From Paracoccaceae bacterium (GTDB lineage Bacteria; Pseudomonadota; Alphaproteobacteria; Rhodobacterales; Rhodobacteraceae): a stretch of DNA of 9,242 bases. This document shows, one piece after another, positions 1 to 6,278 of the stretch. The notes under the pieces are model-generated. The model was not told the DNA's origin, made no database searches, and saw only the letters and a program-made list of their open reading frames with translations. The translations under genes were made by a program, and so were the position numbers. Each line of letters begins with the position of its first letter. Position 1 is the stretch's first letter. The stretch is taken from contig JALQYS010000237.1 in NCBI GenBank assembly GCA_023254015.1, positions 1-9,242 of the forward strand. Direction: 5' to 3'.

Positions 1-533
1 AACTCTTCGGACTTGGCCACCAGCGCGCGGTGCAGCTTTTCCAGCCCCGGCAACAACACGTCGCGCGCCATCATGCCGATAGCGACGTGCATGGCGGTGG
101 GGAAGGTGTCGTTTGACGACTGGCCCATGTTCACATGGTCATTCGGGTGGACGGGCTTCTTCGACCCCATCACGCCGCCCAGCATCTCGATGGCGCGATT
201 CGAGATCACTTCGTTGGCGTTCATGTTCGACTGCGTGCCCGAGCCGGTCTGCCACACCACCAGCGGGAAGTTGTCGTCGAACTTGCCGTCGATCACCTCT
301 TGCGCCGCAGCCGCGATGGTCTTGCCCAAAGTCTCATCCAGATCGCCCTGCGCCATGTTCACCAGCGCGCAGGCCTTCTTGATGACGCCAAGCGCCCGGA
401 TGATCGCCACCGGCTGGCGTTCCCAGCCGATTGGGAAATTGATGATGGAACGTTGGGTCTGCGCCCCCCAGTATTTGTCGGAGGGAACGTCAAGCGGGCC
501 AAAGCTGTCGGTTTCGGTGCGGGTCGCGGACAT
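1..533 (-). CDS. fumC: Class II fumarate hydratase (fumarase C), N-terminal part, cut by the window edge
   Basis: Fumarase C interconverts fumarate and L-malate in the TCA cycle as a cytoplasmic, iron-independent homotetramer. The 177 visible codons give the N-terminal part of the roughly 460-residue family. Residues 16-27 read VPSDKYWGAQTQ, a fumarase/aspartase family signature. Residues 96-104 read TGSGTQSNM, which includes the substrate-binding Ser98 and Thr100 of the E. coli numbering. Residues 129-135 read HPNDHVN, the second-site (B-site) residues His129, Asn131 and Asp132. The numbering matches E. coli FumC exactly, which supports the ATG at 533-531. An AGAGG ribosome binding site lies about 8 bases upstream. 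The gene is the last of the minus-strand run after pmtA and sspB. Fumarase is favoured over aspartase or argininosuccinate lyase by these motifs. The catalytic SS loop and the C terminus lie outside the window. Confidence 0.96.
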   Translation of the reverse strand, partial: MSATRTETDSFGPLDVPSDKYWGAQTQRSIINFPIGWERQPVAIIRALGVIKKACALVNMAQGDLDETLGKTIAAAAQEVIDGKFDDNFPLVVWQTGSGTQSNMNANEVISNRAIEMLGGVMGSKKPVHPNDHVNMGQSSNDTFPTAMHVAIGMMARDVLLPGLEKLHRALVAKSEE

Positions 534-594
534 GGGGCTTGCCTCTCATGGGTTGATGCCTGCCTCATAGGGCGGGAGGTGGGGAATTTCAATC

Positions 595-612
595 GGTATG
601 CCGTCGCATACC
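595..612 (-). terminator. Small hairpin between the methyltransferase gene and fumC
   Basis: A perfect 7-base-pair stem (GGTATGC/GCATACC) with a 4-base loop lies just after the stop codon of the pmtA-like gene and 62 bases before the fumC start. On the minus strand it is followed by GATTGAAATT, not a clean run of T. It is therefore at best a weak terminator, a processing site or an mRNA-end stabiliser. The function is inferred from position only. Confidence 0.3.
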
Positions 613-617
613 AGAAA

Positions 618-1199
618 TCAGCCCTGCGCGCCGCCCCTGTCGACGTTGTGGCGCAGCCGAAAGACGCGGGCGGGTGGCAGGTTGCGCCAGACGCGCGGCC
701 CGGCCACGGCATGCAGGCCCATCTGGTCAAGCGCTTGCGGCGAAAGCGGCGGGCGCGGGCCATAGGTGAATTGCACCATTGCCCCGTCGGGGGCCAGCAC
801 CGCAAAGGCCGCGGACACGATCGCATGGCGCAGGACATGGGGCATCGACAACAGCGGCAGGCCAGAGATCACCTTGCTGGCCGTCCCCTCTCCCAGCACG
901 TCCGGGGCATCCTGCGCCGGGCCGTGATGGACCTGCACGCCCGGAAAGCGCGTGCGCAGATGGCGCACGAAATCGCCGTTCATCTCGAACAGTGTCAGGT
1001 CGGCCGGCGCTACGCCGCGGGCAAGGATGGCCTCGGTCAACCGTCCGGTGCCGGGGCCGAATTCCACCACCTTGCCGATCCCCGGATGCAAGCCGGCGGT
1101 CATCGCACGGGCAAGCCAAGGGGAGGAGGGCGAAATCGCCGAAACCTGCCGCGGATTTGTGATGAGTTGGCGCAGGAAAAGCGTCGAATCCGCGGTCAT
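618..1199 (-). CDS. pmtA: SAM-dependent methyltransferase, PmtA-like phospholipid N-methyltransferase family
   Basis: This 193-residue protein has a class I SAM-binding motif I at residues 44-57 (VVEFGPGTGRLTEA). An acidic residue at the end of strand 2 (FE, residues 71-72) probably binds the ribose of SAM. Later segments resemble PmtA proteins: ISGLPLLSMP (111-120), MVQFTYGPRPP (141-151) and RVWRNLPPARV (169-179). PmtA enzymes methylate phosphatidylethanolamine stepwise to phosphatidylcholine at the inner face of the cytoplasmic membrane. The length is usual for the Rhodobacter-type enzyme (about 200). The frame is open further upstream to 1370, but that part is antisense-free shadow of sspB, and homology begins at the ATG at 1199-1197. 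The start follows the sspB stop after 16 bases, so co-transcription with sspB is likely. It could be a related rRNA-adenine-dimethylase-like methyltransferase with another substrate; the family is surer than the substrate. Confidence 0.8.
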   Translation of the reverse strand: MTADSTLFLRQLITNPRQVSAISPSSPWLARAMTAGLHPGIGKVVEFGPGTGRLTEAILARGVAPADLTLFEMNGDFVRHLRTRFPGVQVHHGPAQDAPDVLGEGTASKVISGLPLLSMPHVLRHAIVSAAFAVLAPDGAMVQFTYGPRPPLSPQALDQMGLHAVAGPRVWRNLPPARVFRLRHNVDRGGAQG

Positions 1200-1215
1200 C
1201 AGGGGCTGCTCCCGG

Positions 1216-1677
1216 TCAGTGTTTGCGGAACTTGTCCAGACTGACCACCTGCGCGTCGTGAAGGGGCGGCTCGGGGTCGTCGTCGGGCTCCTCCTCCTCG
1301 GCCAGCTCTTCGCTGTCCTCGTCCTCATGGGTTTCGAACCGCAGGCCGAATTCGACCGAGGGATCGACAAAGGTGCGCAGGGCGTCGAAGGGAATCACCA
1401 GCGGCTCGGGGCTGTTGCCGAAGTTGAGCGTGATGGAAAAGCCGTCATCGGTTACCTCGAGATTCTCGAACCAATGCTGGATGACGATGGTCATCTCCTG
1501 CGGGTAGCGCGCGCGCAGCCAGTCGGCGATCTGCACCCCCTCGGCCGTGGTGTCGAAGGTGATGAAGAAATGATGCCCGCCCGGCAAGCCATGGGCGGCA
1601 ACATCCGCAAGCACCGATTGGATCAGGCCGCGCATCGCGCGGTGCATCAGATTGCCGTAATCGATGGTCCGTGCCAT
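1216..1677 (-). CDS. sspB: SspB family ClpXP adaptor protein, alphaproteobacterial type
   Basis: SspB binds the tmRNA-encoded degradation tag on rescued proteins and hands them to the ClpXP protease in the cytoplasm. This 153-residue protein has the family layout. A folded substrate-binding domain covers about residues 3-115, with IDYGNLMHRAMRGLI near the start, GGHHFFITFDT (33-43) and the core IPFDALRTFVDPSVEFGL (95-112). A flexible acidic linker rich in Glu and Asp follows (117-137), and the protein ends in VVSLDKFRKH (144-153). The conserved C-terminal tail is the usual ClpX-binding segment in this family. The ATG at 1677-1675 is chosen because homology starts there and AGAGGGG lies about 7 bases upstream; the frame continues upstream to 1764 but overlaps the chrA end. 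It precedes pmtA by 16 bases. Its likely substrate-tag gene, ssrA, lies 1.5 kb upstream on the same strand. Confidence 0.92.
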   Translation of the reverse strand: MARTIDYGNLMHRAMRGLIQSVLADVAAHGLPGGHHFFITFDTTAEGVQIADWLRARYPQEMTIVIQHWFENLEVTDDGFSITLNFGNSPEPLVIPFDALRTFVDPSVEFGLRFETHEDEDSEELAEEEEPDDDPEPPLHDAQVVSLDKFRKH

Positions 1678-1741
1678 GCCTGCCCCTCTGCCTGTATTGG
1701 GTTCAACATAGGGAATTCCGCGGTGAAGGGAAGGGGTTGGC

Positions 1742-3010
1742 TCAGCCCGCGACAAGACCCGCAAACTGCCCCGCCACAGCCAGACCGGCCGCCAGCGCCA
1801 GCACCCGGGTCAGCGGCCAATGCCGCCGCAAGACCAGCCAGCCCGCCACAAGGGCGATGCCCAAGGCCAGGGGGCGCAGGCTGGTGGGATCGGGCAGGGT
1901 CAGCGACAATACAGGCAGGTCGGGCGTGATCTGCCGGGCAAAGACCACATGCAGCGCGAACCACAGCGACAGATGGGCAATCACGCCCACCACCGCGGCC
2001 ATGATGCCCGCCAGCGCGCCCGACAGGCGCGGCATCGCGGACAGCCGGGCGATGTAGGGGGCGCAGAGAAAGATCCAGAGAAAGCAGGGCGCAAAGGTCA
2101 TCCACAGCGCCACCCCGGCCCCCGCCAGCGCCATCGTCCAGCCGCCCGCCTGCCAGCCGGCCATGAAGCCCACAAACTCGGTCACCATAATCAGCGGCCC
2201 CGGCGTGGTCTCCGCCAGGCCCAGCCCCGCCATCATCTGGGCCGTGGTCAGCCAGCCCTTCACCTGAACCACCTCTTGCACCATCCAGGCCAGAACCGCA
2301 TAGGCCCCGCCAAAGGTCAGCAGCGCAAGTTTCGAGAAATAAAGCCCGATCTCGGTCAGAAGCCCGCCCTCGATCAGCCACAGGCCGGCAAGCGGCACCA
2401 GCCAGACCGCGCCCCACAGCGCCGCGGTGCCTGCCGATCCGGCAAGGCTGGTGCGCGCCGGGGCGGGCGCCGCAGAGGCCGTGTGCGACAGGAAGGCCGC
2501 CCCGGCCAGTCCGGCGGCCAGCACGACCAGGGGAAAGGGCAGCGCAAAGGCGAAGAGCGCCACAAAGGCCGCGATGGCCAGACCAAGCTCGGCCCGACCC
2601 TTGAGCGCCCGCTTCGACACCCGCAAAAGCGCCTCGATCACGATCGCCACCACCGCGGCCTGCAGCCCGGCAAAGGCCGCCGCCACAAGGGGCAGGCTGC
2701 CCAGGGCCGCATAAATCGCCGAAAGCGTCAGCACCACCAGCGCGCCGGGCAGAACGAAAAGCCCGCCCGCAATCAGCCCGCCCAGCGTGCCATGGGTGCG
2801 CCAGCCGATCCAGGTCGCCAGCTGCATCGCCTCGGGGCCGGGCAAAAGCATGCAGAACGACAGGGCCGAGAGATAGTCCTTTTCCGCCACCCAGCGGTGT
2901 TCCTCGACGATCTCGCGATGCATCAGGGCAATCTGCGCGGCCGGCCCGCCAAAGGACAAAAGGCCGATGCGGGCGAAGGTGCGGGTCAGGTCGGCAAGGC
3001 TGGGCTGCAT
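1742..3010 (-). CDS. chrA: Chromate efflux transporter, long-chain (two-domain) CHR family
   Basis: CHR-family transporters are inner-membrane proteins; the characterised ChrA members export chromate, and substrates of many others are unknown. This 422-residue protein has the duplicated two-domain form. The N-terminal half carries LLSFGGPAAQIALMHRE (17-33) and LLPGPEAMQLATWIGW (55-70). The C-terminal half repeats the pattern with LLTFGGAYAVLAWM (230-243) and GLAETTPGPLIMVTEFVGF (264-282). Long hydrophobic stretches across the protein fit about ten or more membrane segments. A non-conserved Ala/Pro/Ser linker at 175-195 joins the halves. The start ATG at 3010-3008 follows an AAGGG sequence. 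The stop is 64 bases before sspB, so a shared transcript is possible. No chromate regulator (chrB-like) is visible, so a chromate role is a family-level inference. Confidence 0.93.
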   Translation of the reverse strand: MQPSLADLTRTFARIGLLSFGGPAAQIALMHREIVEEHRWVAEKDYLSALSFCMLLPGPEAMQLATWIGWRTHGTLGGLIAGGLFVLPGALVVLTLSAIYAALGSLPLVAAAFAGLQAAVVAIVIEALLRVSKRALKGRAELGLAIAAFVALFAFALPFPLVVLAAGLAGAAFLSHTASAAPAPARTSLAGSAGTAALWGAVWLVPLAGLWLIEGGLLTEIGLYFSKLALLTFGGAYAVLAWMVQEVVQVKGWLTTAQMMAGLGLAETTPGPLIMVTEFVGFMAGWQAGGWTMALAGAGVALWMTFAPCFLWIFLCAPYIARLSAMPRLSGALAGIMAAVVGVIAHLSLWFALHVVFARQITPDLPVLSLTLPDPTSLRPLALGIALVAGWLVLRRHWPLTRVLALAAGLAVAGQFAGLVAG

Positions 3011-3051
3011 GCCCTTTTATCCGCAGTGCAGATGACATCGGCAAGGCGGGG

Positions 3052-3073
3052 CCGGAGTTTTGCAAAACTCCGG
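3052..3073. repeat. Perfect 22-base palindrome (first of an adjacent pair)
   Basis: The half-site CCGGAGTTTTG is followed directly by its exact reverse complement, so the element is fully symmetric with no spacer. It lies between the chrA start and the end of ssrA. As RNA from either strand it could fold with a few central bases as loop; as DNA it could bind a dimeric protein. It lacks a separate run of T after the stem. It sits one base away from the next palindrome. Confidence 0.85.
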
Positions 3074-3074
3074 A

Positions 3075-3096
3075 CCGGAAAATTCCAATTTTCCGG
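3075..3096. repeat. Near-perfect 22-base palindrome (second of the pair)
   Basis: The arms CCGGAAAATT and AATTTTCCGG are exact reverse complements with two C bases between them. The ends (CCGG) match those of the preceding palindrome, while the inner part differs (AAAATT instead of AGTTTTG). The A and T runs lie inside the stem, so the element could act as a bidirectional terminator between ssrA and chrA or as an interspersed repeat. The role is not decided by the sequence alone. Confidence 0.8.
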
Positions 3097-3159
3097 CGCC
3101 CTCGGCCGGGGTGGCTGTCAGCAATCGGGAAAGGTCCAGGATTCTGTTGCCAGGCTCCT

Positions 3160-3446
3160 GGGGGCCCCGCCTTACGCGGCTAAGCGCAAGGGCTTAGGTT
3201 TCGATGTTCGGACCGCTTACGCAGCCAGAGCCATCGGAGCACGGTTGTCGTTGGCAACTGTACTTGTGGTCCGATAACGGTGGTGCCTACCGGGTAAAAG
3301 CTGGCCTCTTTAGACGTCCGTCGATCCTGTTTCGGCCCCATGCCCGCGCAACGCCGCGTGGATTGGTGGAGCCGCCGGGTACCGCCCCCGGGTCCGAGCC
3401 GTTTATTACAGGTGCGTTTATCACCATAGTCCGGGTTGCCCCGGAC
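3160..3446 (-). ncRNA. ssrA: Two-piece (circularly permuted) transfer-messenger RNA, alphaproteobacterial type
   Basis: tmRNA rescues stalled ribosomes and adds a degradation tag. On the minus strand the acceptor piece comes first (about 3446-3364). It starts with a GTCCGGG-GCAA-CCCGGAC hairpin (3446-3429) and ends in a T-arm-like stem (3391-3375), the acceptor strand CGGCTCC and an encoded ACCA (3367-3364). A 24-base segment (3363-3340) follows, which is presumably removed. The coding piece begins GGGGCCGAAACAGGATCGAC at 3339. Its first 7 bases pair with CGGCTCC and form a G3-U70 wobble, the alanine identity signal. The tag frame at 3255-3217 reads ANDNRAPMALAA and stop. A stem CGGACC/GGTCCG (3273-3268 with 3214-3209) closes the tag loop. 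An H-type pseudoknot lies at 3197-3170 (stem CTAAG/CTTAG; loop CCTTGCG pairs with the CGTAAGG region). The exact 5' and 3' ends are estimates. Confidence 0.96.
3217..3255 (-). other. tmRNA tag reading frame (ANDNRAPMALAA, stop TAA)
   Basis: Twelve sense codons and a TAA lie within the ssrA coding piece. With the alanine carried by the tmRNA itself the added tag would be AANDNRAPMALAA. Its start, AANDN, resembles the segment that SspB adaptors bind. Its end, LAA, is the kind of C terminus that ClpX recognises. There is no ribosome binding site, as expected, because translation resumes here from a stalled ribosome. Confidence 0.95.
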
Positions 3447-3453
3447 GAGACGA

Positions 3454-3482
3454 GATATAGGTGGGGCAGGCAGGGCGTGCAA
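3454..3482 (-). promoter_or_regulatory. Sigma-70-type promoter of ssrA
   Basis: On the minus strand a -35 box TTGCAC (3482-3477) and a -10 box TATATC (3459-3454) are separated by exactly 17 bases. A start about seven bases further on falls at 3447-3446, right where the first hairpin of the acceptor piece begins. This fits a strong constitutive promoter that starts transcription at the 5' end of the mature RNA or just before it. The prediction is by eye from box matches and spacing. Confidence 0.75.
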
Positions 3483-3513
3483 GGGGGCAGAGGTGCCTGC
3501 CGGTCCGTATCCC

Positions 3514-3933
3514 TTAGCGGCTGTGCAGGAAAACCCGTTCGGGTGTGGTTTCGGCAACCTGCAACCCTTCGCGCAAGCAAAAGGCCGATGCCCGGGTGTT
3601 CGGCGCCAGCACCGACAGGCGCAGGGGAAGACGAGCTGCCCCGGCCTCGGCCCGGATCATGGCCAGAACCTGCGCGCCTATGCCGCGGCCTTGCGCGATC
3701 GGAGCGAGATAAAGTTTGCGCAGGCGCAGATGATCCGGGTTCACCTCAACCGTCACATAGCCCAGACGCCAGTCGGCCCGGTAAATGAGTCGCGTGGCGG
3801 CCAGATCGAAGGATGAGATTTCCGTCGCCTGATACTGGCCCCAAAGCGCAATCGCATGGGAACGCATCACCTCAGCCTCAAGGCTGGACAGAAAGGGGGC
3901 GTCAGATTTCTGGGCGGGTTTGAGATGGATCAT
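3514..3933 (-). CDS. GNAT family N-acetyltransferase
   Basis: This 139-residue protein fits the GNAT fold, which transfers an acetyl group from acetyl-CoA to an amine. The central motif A is LRKLYLAPIAQGRGIGAQVLAMI (split: strand 71-77, then QGRGIG at 81-86), where the Q/R-x-x-G-x-G loop binds the CoA pyrophosphate. The segment LRLSVLAPNTRASAFCLREGLQ (104-125) is motif B, with the usual Asn and the 'xxFYxxxGF'-like end in the form AFCLREGLQ. The substrate is not predictable from sequence; small-molecule or protein acetylation are both possible. The start ATG at 3933-3931 has only a poor ribosome binding site. The gene ends 31 bases before the ssrA promoter and begins 57 bases after the terminator of the solute-binding protein gene, so it is probably transcribed alone. 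Confidence 0.85.
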   Translation of the reverse strand: MIHLKPAQKSDAPFLSSLEAEVMRSHAIALWGQYQATEISSFDLAATRLIYRADWRLGYVTVEVNPDHLRLRKLYLAPIAQGRGIGAQVLAMIRAEAGAARLPLRLSVLAPNTRASAFCLREGLQVAETTPERVFLHSR

Positions 3934-3990
3934 GCGGCAATCATGCCGCCGATCCGTAAAGGCTTTGTGACAGGGCGCGCATCATCGCGC

Positions 3991-4028
3991 AAAAAAAAAC
4001 GGCGCCCGCGAAGGGCTCGCGGGCGCCG
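3991..4028 (-). terminator. Strong intrinsic terminator of the solute-binding protein gene
   Basis: On the minus strand a perfect 12-base-pair GC-rich stem (CGGCGCCCGCGA/TCGCGGGCGCCG, 4028-4017 with 4011-4000) with a 5-base loop is followed at once by nine T (3999-3991). It begins 17 bases after the stop codon at 4045. This is a textbook Rho-independent terminator and isolates the downstream GNAT gene. Confidence 0.95.
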
Positions 4029-4044
4029 AAGGACGGAGAACCGA

Positions 4045-5103
4045 TCAGAAGCCGGTCTTGATCAGCTCGAACTCCTCGATCATCCTGGCGCGCAGCTCGG
4101 CCGAGGTCGGCGACTGCATGAACAGGATCGACCCTTCGGGCAGCGGGTCGAGATAGGCCTTCTGGATCGCCTCGGCCGGCAGTTTGGCCATGGCGGCGGC
4201 GTTCGACGTGGCATAGCCGATGTTTTCGACCACGGCCGCAGTGCCCCCGTCAGACATGACCGAGTTCACGAAGTCATAAACCTTGTCCTCGTTGCCCGGT
4301 GCGTCCTTCATGTTGACATAGCCGCACAGCCAGGTCGACGAGCCTTCCTTGGGCGTGCGGTTGTAGCCAACGGCGAAATTCTCGGCCTGCAGCAGCGCCA
4401 CGCCATCGTTCCACGACCAGGCCACCTGCACCTCGCCCGAGGCCATGAGTTGCGTCATCTCGGCCGGGTCGGCCCAATAGGCGCGCACATTCGGGTGCAC
4501 TTCGCGCAGCCATGCCGCGGCGGCGGCGAATTGTTCGTCGGTCACGTTGTCCCAGCTGGTCACGCCGGTCGCGAGGAAGGCCAGCGACCAGATGTCATCG
4601 GCCGAATCAGGCAGCGAGATGCGGCCGGCATATTTCGGGTCCTTGAACACCTGCAGCGTGGCCACGTCCTCGGCCGGCACGTCGTTGGTGTTATAGGCGA
4701 TCGCGGTAAAGGCATAGTCCAAGGGCAGGAACCACAAGCCCTGATCGTCCTTGAACACCGTGCTGTTCAGCAGGTGCGGCGGGATATTGGCAAAGGCCTC
4801 GATCTTGGCGGTGTCCCAGGGCTCGATCAGGCCGGCATCGCGATAGCGCGGAACCGAAGCCGCACAGGGATGCGCGATGTCGGCCTTGAAGCCGGAGGAC
4901 ACTTTCTGGAACGCCTCGTCATCATCGCCGAAGAAGGCATAGGTCGGGCCGTCGCCATGCTTGGCCTTGTATTGCGCATAGGCGCCCTCAATGTCCCACC
5001 CGGCCCAGTCGAATACGGTCAGCTCGGCATCGGCGGCGCGGGCGACCGAGGCAAGCGAAAGGGCGGTCGCGGCGGTGGCAAGGAAAACTGCAAATCTGGT
5101 CAT
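4045..5103 (-). CDS. Periplasmic extracellular solute-binding protein, spermidine/putrescine (PotD/PotF) type
   Basis: This 352-residue protein is probably the periplasmic receptor of an ABC importer. A Sec signal peptide covers residues 1-23 (MTRF, hydrophobic core, cleavage after ARA), with no lipobox. The mature start AELTVFDWAGWD (26-37) matches the first strand of polyamine-type binding proteins. Other family-like parts are DIAHPC (75-80), the hinge-region FLPLDYAFTAIAYN (125-138), VFKDPKYAGRISLPDSADD (152-170) and VAWSWNDG (227-234). Two cysteines (C80, C260) may form a disulphide. The ATG at 5103-5101 has GAGG about 6 bases upstream; the frame is open to 5805 but the upstream part is a shadow. 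No ATPase or permease gene lies nearby, and a strong terminator closes the gene, so it is an orphan receptor here. The ligand (polyamine, amino acid or other cation) cannot be fixed from this sequence. Confidence 0.9.
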   Translation of the reverse strand: MTRFAVFLATAATALSLASVARAADAELTVFDWAGWDIEGAYAQYKAKHGDGPTYAFFGDDDEAFQKVSSGFKADIAHPCAASVPRYRDAGLIEPWDTAKIEAFANIPPHLLNSTVFKDDQGLWFLPLDYAFTAIAYNTNDVPAEDVATLQVFKDPKYAGRISLPDSADDIWSLAFLATGVTSWDNVTDEQFAAAAAWLREVHPNVRAYWADPAEMTQLMASGEVQVAWSWNDGVALLQAENFAVGYNRTPKEGSSTWLCGYVNMKDAPGNEDKVYDFVNSVMSDGGTAAVVENIGYATSNAAAMAKLPAEAIQKAYLDPLPEGSILFMQSPTSAELRARMIEEFELIKTGF

Positions 5104-5439
5104 CTGGGTCCTCGGCTGTTGTTTTTCTTGGGTCGGCCCCCTCCCCAGGGATGCCGGCATAGACAAGGCTGCAGGGCCCGCGCGCGCGGCGCGGACGCGC
5201 GGCGTTCCACCGCCCCGCATAACCTGTGCTATGAGATGGGGAAAAATGCCGGGCTTGCAAGGGAGGACATGGGGTTCAGGCGCAATTCTTGCCGCAAACG
5301 CCTGCACTTTGACCACCAGACCGGGCTTTCCGGGTCTGTTGCGGCGCAGGGCCGCGCAACACCCGGCTCCGGGGCAATCGGCCCTAGACCCGGCAACATC
5401 GCCTGCTATAAGGGGCCAAACAGCCCGATGAGGTTCCCG
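5104..5439. other. Divergent intergenic region between the solute-binding protein gene and the NDUFA12-family gene
   Basis: This 336-base stretch should hold both divergent promoters. On the plus side a TATAAG box lies at 5407-5412. On the minus side I see the GAGG ribosome binding site of the binding-protein gene but no convincing promoter boxes. A GGGAGGAC followed by ATG at 5269 opens a frame that runs without a stop into the NDUFA12-family gene; its 57 codons do not look conserved. A GC-rich CGCG-type run lies at about 5177-5202. I see no RNA gene or repeat here. Confidence 0.6.
5385..5412 (+). promoter_or_regulatory. Candidate promoter of the NDUFA12-mlaD-DUF2155 operon
   Basis: A -10 box TATAAG (5407-5412) lies 28 bases before the ATG at 5440. 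A -35-like TAGACC (5385-5390) matches four of six consensus bases with a 16-base spacer. Position and the good -10 box support it; the -35 box is weak. Confidence 0.45.
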
Positions 5440-5814
5440 ATGAACTTTCTTCTTCGCCTTCTGACCTGGTGGAACGGCCAGACGCTTGGCACCCAGATCT
5501 TCACCGCCCGCAAAGGCGTCAAGGTGGGCGAGGACGATCAGGGCAACCGGTTCTACCAGACCCGCGACGGCAAGCGGCGCTGGGTGATCTATAACGGCGA
5601 ATCCGAAGCTTCGCGCGTCTCGCCCGATTGGCATGGCTGGCTGCATTTCACCTGGAATGACCCGCCGACCAAGGCGCCGCTGAAGCACAAGCCCTGGGAA
5701 AAGCCGCATCACGAGAACCTGACCGGCACCCTGGCCGCCTATGCGCCCCCCGGCTCGATCCGCGCCGGCGCGCCGGTGGCGCGCGCCGATTACGAGGCGT
5801 GGCAACCCGAATAA
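5440..5814 (+). CDS. NDUFA12 family NADH:ubiquinone oxidoreductase supernumerary subunit
   Basis: NDUFA12 (B17.2) is an accessory subunit of respiratory complex I, shared by mitochondria and alphaproteobacteria, on the matrix/cytoplasmic side near the junction of the two arms. The 124-residue product shows the family blocks in order: LLTWWNGQTLGTQIF (7-21), KVGEDDQGNRFYQ (28-40), RRWVIYNGESEASRV (46-60), PDWHGWLHFTWNDPP (62-76) and TGTLAAYAPPGS (95-106). No membrane segment is seen beyond a short hydrophobic start. The ATG at 5440 is chosen because family homology begins there and TGAGG lies 7-8 bases upstream. An in-frame ATG at 5428 would add four residues. The stop overlaps the next start as TAATG, so translation is probably coupled to the mlaD-like gene. 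It lies away from any nuo cluster visible here. Confidence 0.94.
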   Translation: MNFLLRLLTWWNGQTLGTQIFTARKGVKVGEDDQGNRFYQTRDGKRRWVIYNGESEASRVSPDWHGWLHFTWNDPPTKAPLKHKPWEKPHHENLTGTLAAYAPPGSIRAGAPVARADYEAWQPE

Positions 5815-6278
5815 TGGCCGAGAATCGTGCAGAAGTGTTGGCCGGGGCCGCGGTTCTGGCCGCGGCCTTGGGCTTTCTTGGCTGGTCGCTGGGCGGTGGC
5901 AAGCTGACCGGCCCGGCAGACCACTATGCGCTGACCGCCTCGTTTCGTTCGGTCGAAGGGATCCGGCCCGGGTCTGACGTGCGCATGGCGGGGGTCAAGG
6001 TGGGCACCATCACCGACCTGACGCTGAACCCCGAAACCTTCTTTGCCGATGCGGTGATCTCGGTCGATGCCCGGCTGAAGCTGCCGGTCGATTCCGCGAT
6101 CCTCATCTCCTCCGAGGGGCTCTTGGGTGGCAATTTCGTAGAGCTGGTTCCCGGCGGTGCCGAAGAAATCCTCGCACCCGGCGACGAGATCGAGGATACG
6201 CAAGGAGCGGTCAGCCTGCTGACCTTGCTGATGAAATGGGTCGGCAGCTCGGGCGAGGATGGGACGGCGACCGAATGA
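5814..6278 (+). CDS. mlaD: MlaD-like MCE domain protein, outer membrane lipid asymmetry maintenance
   Basis: MlaD is the periplasmic, inner-membrane-anchored subunit of the Mla phospholipid transport system; it forms a hexameric ring through which lipids pass between the membranes. This 154-residue protein has one N-terminal membrane helix (about 8-25). One MCE domain follows (about 37-115), with YALTASFRSVEGIRPGSDVR, RMAGVKVGTITDL (58-70) and SEGLLGGNFVELVPGG (100-115). The C-terminal helix GAVSLLTLLMKWVG (131-144) resembles the hydrophobic pore helix of MlaD. Length is a little below the E. coli protein (183). The ATG at 5814 overlaps the preceding stop; a GTG at 5799 in the same frame lacks a properly placed ribosome binding site. 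The genes for MlaE, MlaF and MlaC are not in the window, so partners must be elsewhere. Confidence 0.93.
   Translation: MAENRAEVLAGAAVLAAALGFLGWSLGGGKLTGPADHYALTASFRSVEGIRPGSDVRMAGVKVGTITDLTLNPETFFADAVISVDARLKLPVDSAILISSEGLLGGNFVELVPGGAEEILAPGDEIEDTQGAVSLLTLLMKWVGSSGEDGTATE

Noticed and set aside
1647..3065. 472-residue minus-strand frame overlapping chrA
   Set aside because: It is a shifted frame of chrA with Gly/Arg/Ala-rich content and no membrane pattern; the chrA frame has the family motifs.
3204..3788. Coding frames on both strands over 3204-3557
   Set aside because: They cover the tmRNA gene, whose RNA pairing and tag are clear; the predicted proteins have no recognisable domains.
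3856..5439. Very long plus-strand open frame (3856-5814) upstream of the NDUFA12-family gene
   Set aside because: It is antisense to the solute-binding protein gene; its translation is rich in Arg, Gly and His and matches no family before residue MNFLLRLL. GC-rich DNA gives such frames often.
5799..5813. GTG at 5799 as the mlaD start
   Set aside because: The GAGG before it is too close for use, and the ATG at 5814 gives the usual stop-start overlap and the expected N terminus.
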